Assembly (NCBI GenBank): GCA_020723225.1 | Contig: DYJG01000046.1 | Location: forward strand, 1-10,535 | Direction of reading: 5' to 3' | Length of the DNA: 10,535 nt | Origin: Desulfobacca acetoxidans | GTDB taxonomy: Bacteria; Desulfobacterota; Desulfobaccia; Desulfobaccales; 0-14-0-80-60-11 | In this document: positions 5,594 to 10,535 of the stretch, piece by piece | How positions within the stretch are numbered: the stretch's first letter is position 1 | Layout: every line of letters starts with the position of its first letter | Notes under the pieces: generated by a model | Database searches by the model: none | The model's input: the letters and a program-made list of their open reading frames with translations, nothing else | What the model was told of the DNA's origin: nothing | Position numbers and translations under genes: made by a program

Positions 5594-6364
5594 CTACTCT
5601 TCCTTGGCCTTTTCCCCCAAATAAGCCTTGATCACCGCGGGGTTATGGCGCACTTCCCGGGGCGGGCCCGCGGCCAGGGTCAGGCCGTGGTCCAGGACGG
5701 TGATCTGCTCGCATAGGCCCATCACCAGGCGCAGGTTATGTTCGATGACCAGGATGGCGAGGCGGTGCTCCCGGTGGACGGTCCGGAGAAAGTCCATCAA
5801 ATCCCCGGTCTCCTGGAGGTTGAGACCGGCCGCGGGTTCGTCCAGCAGCAGGAGACGCGGCCCCGTGGCCAGGGCCCGGGCGATTTCCAGGCGGCGCTGG
5901 TGGCCGTAGGGCAGTTGCCCGGCCTTGTCCCCTGCCGCGTCCGCCAGGCCCACTTCTTCCAAAAGCGCCAGGCCCTTGGCCGTATGGACCCGCTCTTCCC
6001 GGAGGTAGCCGGGGAAGCGCAGGGCCGCCTGCCACCAGGAGGCCCGGCGCCGGCAGTGGAAGCCCACCAGGACGTTGTCCAAGACGCTTAAGTCCTCAAA
6101 GAGGCGGATGTTTTGAAAGGTGCGGGCGATTCCTAAACGGGTGATCCGCTCCGGCGGCAGGCCGGTGATCTCCCGGCCGTTAAAAAAGATCTTGCCCGCA
6201 GTTGGGGTCACAAACCCGCTCAGGAGGTTGAAGACCGTGGTTTTGCCCGCGCCGTTGGGGCCGATGAGGCCGTAAAGGGACTCTTTAGGCACCTGGAGAT
6301 GGAGCTCATCCACGGCCAGGAGGCCGCCGAAGCTTTTGCCCAAGTTCCGGGTTTCCAGCAGCAT
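5594..6364 (-). CDS. livG: Branched-chain amino acid ABC importer, ATP-binding protein LivG
   Basis: A 256-residue cytoplasmic ATPase of the high-affinity branched-chain amino acid (HAAT) importer family, close to the usual LivG length. All nucleotide-binding motifs are intact: Walker A GPNGAGKTT (35-43), Q-loop RTFQNIRLF (Q84), the LivG-type signature LPYGHQRRLEIARAL (151-165, where most members have YGQQR), Walker B LLLLDEPAAGL (171-181) and H-loop H209. The C-terminal end (VIKAYLGEKAKEE) is typical of LivG. The ATG lies 4 nt after the livM stop with only a weak Shine-Dalgarno, so translation is probably coupled to livM. It is the last gene of the livH-livM-livG group; the partner ATPase gene livF, which usually follows, is not in the 737 nt beyond it. 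Substrate could be other amino acids, amides or urea. Confidence 0.95.
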   Translation of the reverse strand: MLLETRNLGKSFGGLLAVDELHLQVPKESLYGLIGPNGAGKTTVFNLLSGFVTPTAGKIFFNGREITGLPPERITRLGIARTFQNIRLFEDLSVLDNVLVGFHCRRRASWWQAALRFPGYLREERVHTAKGLALLEEVGLADAAGDKAGQLPYGHQRRLEIARALATGPRLLLLDEPAAGLNLQETGDLMDFLRTVHREHRLAILVIEHNLRLVMGLCEQITVLDHGLTLAAGPPREVRHNPAVIKAYLGEKAKEE

Positions 6365-6368
6365 GATC

Positions 6369-7394
6369 TTAAGAAAACCGCCCCAAGACGCGTCTGACGC
6401 CGGCCCAGGTAATTTCCCGGCCCCCCAACAGGCCCCGGCGGAAATAGAGAATCACCAATAATAACAGGAACGAAAACATCACCATGCGCATGCCGGGGAT
6501 GCCGGGAATGTGCAGGCCGAAAAGGACCTGGGGTTCCTCCACTACCCGCAGCCATTCCCCGCCCAGGGTAAAGAGCGCCGCGGCCAGGACCGCGCCGGTG
6601 ATGGACCCCAGCCCCCCCACCACGATGATGATCAAAAGATTGAAAGTGAGGAAAAAAGTGAAGAGCGAGGGGCTGATGGTGGTGATCAGGTGGGCCAGGA
6701 GGCCGCCGCCCACGCCGAAGAAAAAAGAGCTCAGGATATACGCCAGCAGCAGGTGGCGGAAAGAATCCACCCCCATGGCCTTAGCCGCGGTCTCATCGTC
6801 CCGGATGGCCTTCAGGGTTCGGCCGTAATCGGAGTTCACAAAAGCGAGAATAAAGGCCACGGCGGCCGCGGCCGCGCCCCAGGACCACCAGAGGGTGGTA
6901 TGGGGCTGGAGGCCCTTTAACCCCAGGGGGCCGTTGGTCAGACCCTGGAGGTTGTTGGCCAGCACCCGCACCACCTCCCCGAACCCCAGGGTGACGATGG
7001 CCAGATAATCCCCCCGCACCCGAAAGACCGGAAAACCGGTGAGAAAGCCGAAGCCGGCGGCCACCAGCCCCCCGGCCAGCAAGGCCAGGGGGAAAGGCAG
7101 GGCGATTTGGCTCAAGGGCCAAACCAGGGGGGTGATGAGAAAATTGGCCGCCTTCTCCGCCGGGGCCATGGTCAAAAGGGCAGCGGTATAGGCCCCCAAG
7201 GCGATGAAGGCGTTGGGCCCCAGATGGAACTGGCCGCAAACCCCGTTGATCAATTGATAGCTCACAGCCAGGATGATGAAGACCGCCACGTTGTTCAGCA
7301 GGCGCACCTGGTACTCGTCCGCCCAGCGGCCGGCCGCGGCCAGCAGGAGGAATAAGATGGCCAGAGCGGCGATATTTAGAACGACTTTGCGAAT
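6369..7394 (-). CDS. livM: Branched-chain amino acid ABC importer, permease LivM (non-AUG start)
   Basis: A membrane permease of the HAAT importer. The first standard start codon in frame is GTG at 7307 (312 residues), but this cuts off the first hydrophobic helix. Upstream the frame is open for about 34 codons and encodes RKVVLNIAALAILFLLLAAA and YQVRLLNNVAV, exactly what LivM N-termini look like. That segment has no ATG, GTG or TTG. AAAGGAG (7403-7409) is followed by TTAGC, then ATC (7397) and ATT (7394), so I place the start at ATT (8-nt spacing, 341 residues); ATC at 5-nt spacing is the alternative. Family marks are GQFHLGPNAFIALGAYTAAL, RGDYLAIVTLGFGEVVRV, and the ATPase-contact loop GRTLKAIRDDETAAKAMGVD (191-210). 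It lies 139 nt after livH and 4 nt before livG. Identity is firm; the exact start is not. Confidence 0.92.
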   Translation of the reverse strand: MRKVVLNIAALAILFLLLAAAGRWADEYQVRLLNNVAVFIILAVSYQLINGVCGQFHLGPNAFIALGAYTAALLTMAPAEKAANFLITPLVWPLSQIALPFPLALLAGGLVAAGFGFLTGFPVFRVRGDYLAIVTLGFGEVVRVLANNLQGLTNGPLGLKGLQPHTTLWWSWGAAAAAVAFILAFVNSDYGRTLKAIRDDETAAKAMGVDSFRHLLLAYILSSFFFGVGGGLLAHLITTISPSLFTFFLTFNLLIIIVVGGLGSITGAVLAAALFTLGGEWLRVVEEPQVLFGLHIPGIPGMRMVMFSFLLLLVILYFRRGLLGGREITWAGVRRVLGRFS

Positions 7395-7402
7395 GATGCT
7401 AA

Positions 7403-7409
7403 CTCCTTT
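7403..7409 (-). promoter_or_regulatory. Shine-Dalgarno that defines the livM start
   Basis: AAAGGAG on the minus strand, 8 nt before ATT and 5 nt before ATC, with an in-frame TGA at its upstream side. No AUG, GUG or UUG follows in the livM frame for about 30 codons, so this site supports initiation at a rare codon. The GTG at 7307 has no comparable site in front of it. Confidence 0.6.
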
Positions 7410-7416
7410 GGGTCAG

Positions 7417-7537
7417 TAATAAGCAATAAGTAATAAGTGATAAGTGATAAGTGATTGCTAACCCAGAACCCAGAACCTCTAATCCCTGCCCCCTGCCCCC
7501 TGAACCCTGATCCCTGACCCCTGACCCCTGCCCTTAA
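7417..7537. repeat. Composite heptanucleotide tract inside the liv operon
   Basis: Seventeen nearly unbroken 7-nt units stay in one register. First come TAATAAG, CAATAAG, TAATAAG, TGATAAG, TGATAAG and TGATTGC (7417-7458); then, after a 2-nt shift, ACCCAGA twice, ACCTCTA, ATCCCTG, CCCCCTG twice, AACCCTG, ATCCCTG, ACCCCTG twice and CCCTTAA (7461-7537). The livH stop codon (7534-7536) lies in the last unit. The two halves use different unit families with the same period. It resembles in style the short tandem heptamers described between cyanobacterial genes, but I do not claim relation. It may slow or attenuate transcription between livH and livM. Confidence 0.85.
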
Positions 7538-8430
7538 AGCTTCTCCTCCCCCAGCCGTTCCCCCAGCAACCCGGTGGGCCGGGCCAGGAGGAGGATGATT
7601 AGCAGGCCGAAGGCCAGGGCGTCCCGGTAGCCGCTCCAGGCCGGAAAGATAGCGACGATGAGGATTTCCATCAGCCCCAGAAGCAGGCCCCCCGCCACCG
7701 CGCCCCCCAGGTTGCCGATGCCTCCCAGGACCGCGGCAATGAAGGCCTTGAGTCCGGGGAGAATTCCCATGAACGGGTTGACCTGAGGGTACTTCATGGC
7801 CCAGAGCAGCCCCCCGGCCCCGGCCAAGAGCGAGCCGGTAAGAAAGGCAACGGCAATGACCCGGTTGACGTTGATTCCCAGGAGCAGCGGGGTTTCCAGG
7901 CTCCAGGAGACGGCCCGCATGGCCCGGCCGACGTTGGTGCGATAAACGATGCCGAACAGGATCACCAACAGCGCGGCGGTGATCAGGGGAATAATCAGGC
8001 TGAGGCGGGGGACGAAGAGCCCGCCCCAGGAGAAGGCCCCGGCAAAGAGGGCCGGAACCGGAAAAGGTTTGGGCCGGCCCCCGGCCGCCACCAGTGCCAG
8101 GTTTTCCAGGAGAAAGGAGGCGGCAATGGCGGAAATCAACAAAGAGATGCGGGGGGCGCGGCGCAGGGGCCGGTACGCGCCCCGCTCCAGCAGCACTCCG
8201 AGCAGGCCGGTAAGGCCCACGGCCAGGCCGAAGGCCACCGGCCAGGGCAAACTGAATAATCCCAAGCCCATGACGCCGATATAGGCCGCGACCATCAGCA
8301 GGTCCCCGTGGGCAAAGTTGATGAGCCGGAGGATGCCGTAGACCATGGTGTAGCCGATGGCCAGGAGGGCGTAGAGGCTACCCAGGGAGAGGCCGTTAAT
8401 CAGTTGCTGGGCCAGATTTACCGGGTCCAC
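7534..8430 (-). CDS. livH: Branched-chain amino acid ABC importer, permease LivH
   Basis: A 298-residue inner-membrane permease, first gene of the livH-livM-livG group. The N-terminal stretch QQLINGLSLGSLYALLAIGY and the following MVYGILRLINFAHGDLLMV are the classic LivH opening. The ATPase-contact loop is GRAMRAVSWSLETPLLLGIN, where LivH proteins usually carry more Ala. AFIAAVLGGIGNLGGAVAGG and the tail ARPTGLLGE are also standard. TTG at 8433 and GTG at 8430 are both in frame; GGAGG (8437-8441) is 6 nt from GTG and only 3 nt from TTG, so GTG is chosen. The gene starts 68 nt after the elyC-like stop, separated by an AT-rich inverted repeat, so it may have its own promoter, but I see no clear one. 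Confidence 0.95.
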   Translation of the reverse strand: MDPVNLAQQLINGLSLGSLYALLAIGYTMVYGILRLINFAHGDLLMVAAYIGVMGLGLFSLPWPVAFGLAVGLTGLLGVLLERGAYRPLRRAPRISLLISAIAASFLLENLALVAAGGRPKPFPVPALFAGAFSWGGLFVPRLSLIIPLITAALLVILFGIVYRTNVGRAMRAVSWSLETPLLLGINVNRVIAVAFLTGSLLAGAGGLLWAMKYPQVNPFMGILPGLKAFIAAVLGGIGNLGGAVAGGLLLGLMEILIVAIFPAWSGYRDALAFGLLIILLLARPTGLLGERLGEEKL

Positions 8431-8492
8431 CAAGGGCCTCCGTGCTAGATTTCCGGGCGAAGTTATTCACTGGCGGGCTCCCGACGCCCGAG

Positions 8493-8520
8493 ATTTTATC
8501 AAAAAGATAGCTGATAAAAT
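8493..8520. repeat. AT-rich inverted repeat at the elyC-like stop codon
   Basis: ATTTTATCA (8493-8501) and TGATAAAAT (8512-8520) form a perfect 9-bp stem with a 10-nt loop. The stop codon of the elyC-like gene is within it. The stem is AT-rich and no T-run follows, so it is a poor terminator; it could mark the boundary between the elyC-like gene and the liv genes or be a protein-binding site. Confidence 0.4.
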
Positions 8521-9251
8521 AATATCCCCAAGTATTCTTTGAGGGCAAAAGTAGATCTGGCCAGAGAAGAGGCGCCGGGCAGAAAGCCGGTCCAGCCGTA
8601 GACCGGTTGGGGCGCGACCCGGAAATCCGCGGGAAATGGAGTTACTTCCAACCCCGCTTTCTTAAAGGCGCGCAGCGATCGCTCCATGTGCCAGGCGGAA
8701 GTCACCAGGATGGGTTGGCGCCATTTCCCCTCTGTGCAGATTTCTTTCACGAAACGGGCGTTGTCCATGGTGTCCCGGCTCTGGTCTTCGGTGATGATCC
8801 GGTCGGCAGGCATACCCAGGTCCATCAAGATCCTCTTGGCCACCGTGGCTTCCGCGTCCTGCCCGGCAAAGGCCCTTCCTCCGGAAAAAATGATGGGAGC
8901 GGCCGTGACCCGGTGTAGCCTGAGGGCGGTGAGCAGCCGGGATAAAGACGCCTCCGCGGGGAAACCCCGGCCGGAAAGATCATTAACCCCGGAATATACC
9001 CCGCCTCCTAAAACCACGATGACATCACCGCTGATTTTTAGGGGGATTTGATAGGCTTTCTCCAATGGGCCGGTGAGGCCGTCGGCCACCGGGCAGATTG
9101 AGAGGAGATAGATCAGGGCGGCCAGCGCCAGGTTCAACCAGCCGAATTTACTGCGGCGTCTGATCATCCAGAGTCCGGCAAGAAGGGTCAGAACGACAAA
9201 AAGGCCTGGCGGCAAAATCAAAGAAGTAAGGATTTTTTTGGCTGCGAACAT
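8499..9251 (-). CDS. ElyC/YdcF-family (DUF218) membrane protein
   Basis: A 250-residue protein with two N-terminal membrane helices (about 10-30 and 38-54) and a DUF218 domain (about 75-240). Core motifs are DVIVVLGGG (76-84), IFSGG (121-125), TEDQSRDTMDNARF (154-167) and VTSAWHMERS (183-192), which line the putative active site. Size and two-helix layout match E. coli ElyC (259 residues), needed for envelope integrity and linked to lipid carrier use in peptidoglycan synthesis at low temperature; SanA and YdcF are relatives. The biochemical reaction of the family is not settled. ATG at 9251 follows GGGAAGAAG, a modest Shine-Dalgarno. It starts 28 nt after the stop of the proteasome-like gene, so the two are probably co-transcribed. 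Confidence 0.88.
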   Translation of the reverse strand: MFAAKKILTSLILPPGLFVVLTLLAGLWMIRRRSKFGWLNLALAALIYLLSICPVADGLTGPLEKAYQIPLKISGDVIVVLGGGVYSGVNDLSGRGFPAEASLSRLLTALRLHRVTAAPIIFSGGRAFAGQDAEATVAKRILMDLGMPADRIITEDQSRDTMDNARFVKEICTEGKWRQPILVTSAWHMERSLRAFKKAGLEVTPFPADFRVAPQPVYGWTGFLPGASSLARSTFALKEYLGILFYQLSF

Positions 9252-9279
9252 CTTCTTCCCGGAGTCCGGCGGCGCGTCC

Positions 9280-9906
9280 CTAAATACTTACCGGCCGATA
9301 ACCTTCGGCGGTAATTAAGGCATAGTAATAGGGCGGCCCCACCTCTTCTTTCAATTGGGCCTGCTTTTCCAGGAAATCTTTACTCATCTCCAAAAGTTTG
9401 TCCAGGGTTAAGCTTGCGGCCAGGGCCTGGAAAAGCCGCATTTCCATGCCTAAGTTCCGGGGCATGACCACCAGGTTCCCCACCGGGATCATCCGCAGGG
9501 GCAGCTCGTTTTCTTCGCTCCCCAGGAGAAAAAGCTGGTACCCCGGGGGCGGCTTTTCCGGGTCATAACCCGCCAGGATAAAATAAAGGCGGCGGAAGCC
9601 TTCAGGCTCCGGCCCGTGTTTTTCCAGGTGCCGGGCATAACCTTGGGAAAGAAAGTCCAGGGCGAAATGGGCGATCTCCTCCAGGGGCAGGGGGCCGGGG
9701 TGGCGTTGCAGGATGCGCACCAGTTCCTGGGACAGAGTCACGCTCACCCCGGCGCCGCCGCTCAGGACGGCGCAATGGGGGCCCAGGGGAAAGAGCTTGC
9801 GGACATTGAACGCTTCGGCATGGCCGGCAGCGTCAAACCGGGTGGCCCGGCTGTCCGTGGCCAGGAAGAGGCCGTTTCCATTATATCCTGCCAGAGCTTG
9901 AGTCAT
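9280..9906 (-). CDS. Proteasome-beta-like Ntn hydrolase (probable)
   Basis: A 208-residue protein from ATG 9906, chosen because GGAG lies 5 nt upstream and the next residue is Thr. Counting this Thr as 1 (exposed by Met removal, as in HslV), the sequence TQALAGYNGNGLFLATDSRA puts Asp at position 17 and a Lys at position 36 (VRKLFPLG), matching the proteasome/HslV triad Thr1-Asp17-Lys33 with a three-residue insertion. The ATDSRAT block, the AVLSGGAGVSVTLSQEL stretch and the end GPPYYYALITAEGYRP also fit this fold. The frame stays open to 9972, but those 22 codons translate a purine/pyrimidine tract (FSPFLLFPFFPLLP) and are rejected. Anbu-type bacterial proteasome homologues are the nearest relatives I can suggest; ATPase partners are not seen nearby. 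The catalytic assignment is by eye; no function is proven. Confidence 0.7.
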   Translation of the reverse strand: MTQALAGYNGNGLFLATDSRATRFDAAGHAEAFNVRKLFPLGPHCAVLSGGAGVSVTLSQELVRILQRHPGPLPLEEIAHFALDFLSQGYARHLEKHGPEPEGFRRLYFILAGYDPEKPPPGYQLFLLGSEENELPLRMIPVGNLVVMPRNLGMEMRLFQALAASLTLDKLLEMSKDFLEKQAQLKEEVGPPYYYALITAEGYRPVSI

Positions 9907-9925
9907 TGGGTCTCCATTGGGGAGC

Positions 9926-10043
9926 AAAGGGAAAAAGGGGAAAAGGAGAAAGGGGGAAAAGGTTTGGTTCACGTAGTTAATTCCGATTGAGGCCTTCCCC
10001 TCTTCCCCTCTTCCCCTTTTCCCCTTTTCCCCTTTTTCCCCCC
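9926..10043. repeat. Inverted purine/pyrimidine octad tracts
   Basis: The left arm (9926-9962) is almost all purine on the plus strand, in units such as GGGGAAAA. The right arm (9995-10043) is almost all pyrimidine, with five 8-nt units TTCCCCTC, TTCCCCTC, TTCCCCTT, TTCCCCTT, TTCCCCTT. The arms are complementary in kind, giving a potential long hairpin with a loop of about 32 nt between the GH13-type gene and the Ntn hydrolase gene. The tract could end or attenuate transcription, or form triplex (H-) DNA. Confidence 0.75.
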
Positions 10044-10074
10044 GATAGGTTCTTTAGATCCTTCCGTCCCCCTG

Positions 10075-10535
10075 TCACTCTTCCGGCAAGGGCGGGGCCT
10101 CCGGGTTGTAAAACAACCGCATCCGGGCCGGAGCCAGCGGGAATTCCTTGAGGTTTTGCAGCTTCAACGGCACCAGATCCGGAGTCAAATCCTGCCAGGC
10201 CCGCTTGGGTTTCCCTAATAATTCCGGCAGATTCGGGATCACCGCCCGTTGCTCCTCCCGGGTGGAGTTGATCACCGCCAGCACCCGGCCCCGGCCTTTG
10301 TCCCGGGACTTGAGGAGCAGCACCACCGGCTCCCCCCGGGGATTGGCCCGGGTCATGGGCCCTTCCTCCAGGAGCACGGGGCAGCCTTTCTTCATGCGGT
10401 TCACTCCCTTGATATAGCCGCTCAGGTCATACGCCGGCGTCTCCCAGTCCCCGGGCCGGGTGCGCACCACGTGGAGGTGCTTTTTGAAGCCGAACTCGTA
10501 GCCCATGGGGATCATCAGGCCGGTGGAGAAAAACG
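10075..10535 (-). CDS. GH13-type alpha-glucan enzyme, C-terminal part (partial)
   Basis: The frame is open through the right edge of the window, so the N-terminus and catalytic barrel are missing; at least 153 residues are seen. The stretch FFSTGLMIPMGYEFGF resembles the late part of GH13 barrels, where a GYE motif follows a short hydrophobic strand, and WETPAYDLSGYIKGVNRMKK resembles the DLS...I..LN..R segment of GlgE-type maltosyltransferases and alpha-amylases. The remainder (from about VVLLLKSRDKGRGRVLAVIN) looks like the C-terminal beta-sandwich. The role is therefore probably alpha-glucan synthesis or breakdown. Which subfamily (GlgE, amylase, other) cannot be decided from this part. 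It ends just before the octad tracts. Confidence 0.65.
   Translation of the reverse strand, partial: FFSTGLMIPMGYEFGFKKHLHVVRTRPGDWETPAYDLSGYIKGVNRMKKGCPVLLEEGPMTRANPRGEPVVLLLKSRDKGRGRVLAVINSTREEQRAVIPNLPELLGKPKRAWQDLTPDLVPLKLQNLKEFPLAPARMRLFYNPEAPPLPEE

Noticed and set aside
5035..5631. A 198-codon plus-strand frame between ycaO and livG.
   Set aside because: It translates palindromes and repeats (for example APLRLCV) and overlaps the end of livG; no domain or Shine-Dalgarno supports it.
7417..7537. CRISPR-like array.
   Set aside because: The period is 7 nt with no spacers; it is a short tandem repeat tract.
9907..9972. N-terminal extension of the Ntn hydrolase, possibly a signal peptide or propeptide (FSPFLLFPFFPLLP).
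   Set aside because: It is the translation of the pyrimidine tract; the downstream ATG has a better Shine-Dalgarno and gives the expected Thr nucleophile.

Overview
The window looks like chromosomal DNA of a GC-rich Gram-negative bacterium. I infer a deltaproteobacterial (Desulfobacterota-type) host from the gene families, a c-di-AMP riboswitch outside the Firmicutes, and the many intergenic repeats; no 16S or other marker is present to prove it. All genes but one lie on the minus strand; the exception is the 3' end of an rlmB-type rRNA methyltransferase gene at the left edge.

Left part (1-3134). The methyltransferase gene converges on a 609-residue APC-superfamily transporter. About 350 nt upstream of the transporter is a clear c-di-AMP (ydaO/yuaA class) riboswitch, preceded by a good sigma70-type promoter. 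Riboswitch class, protein length and fold, and several aligned residues all point to a KimA-like potassium importer controlled by c-di-AMP. The leader between aptamer and transporter is long and structured, and it contains a well-placed Shine-Dalgarno and a 57-codon frame right after the aptamer. Two copies of a MITE-like palindromic element bracket this transcription unit.

Middle (3135-5593). A YcaO-domain protein fused to C-terminal TPR repeats is followed, in map order, by a gene-free block of about 740 nt. The block holds several intergenic repeat types and one convincing minus-strand terminator.

Right-middle (5594-8430). livG, livM and livH of a branched-chain amino acid (HAAT-type) ABC importer read right to left as livH-livM-livG. 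No livF or binding-protein gene lies beside them. A 121-nt tract of heptanucleotide repeats sits between livH and livM. The conserved LivM N-terminus is encoded only if translation begins at a non-AUG (ATT or ATC) codon behind a strong Shine-Dalgarno.

Right (8499-10535). An ElyC/YdcF-like (DUF218) envelope protein lies 28 nt downstream of a small proteasome-beta-like Ntn hydrolase whose best start places a Thr directly after Met. A long purine/pyrimidine inverted repeat separates these from the C-terminal part of a GH13-type glucan enzyme running off the window.

The general theme is housekeeping and transport genes with intergenic spaces filled by heptad and octad tracts and palindromic elements. 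Some gene stop codons lie inside repeat units, and repeats create false N-terminal extensions for two genes.
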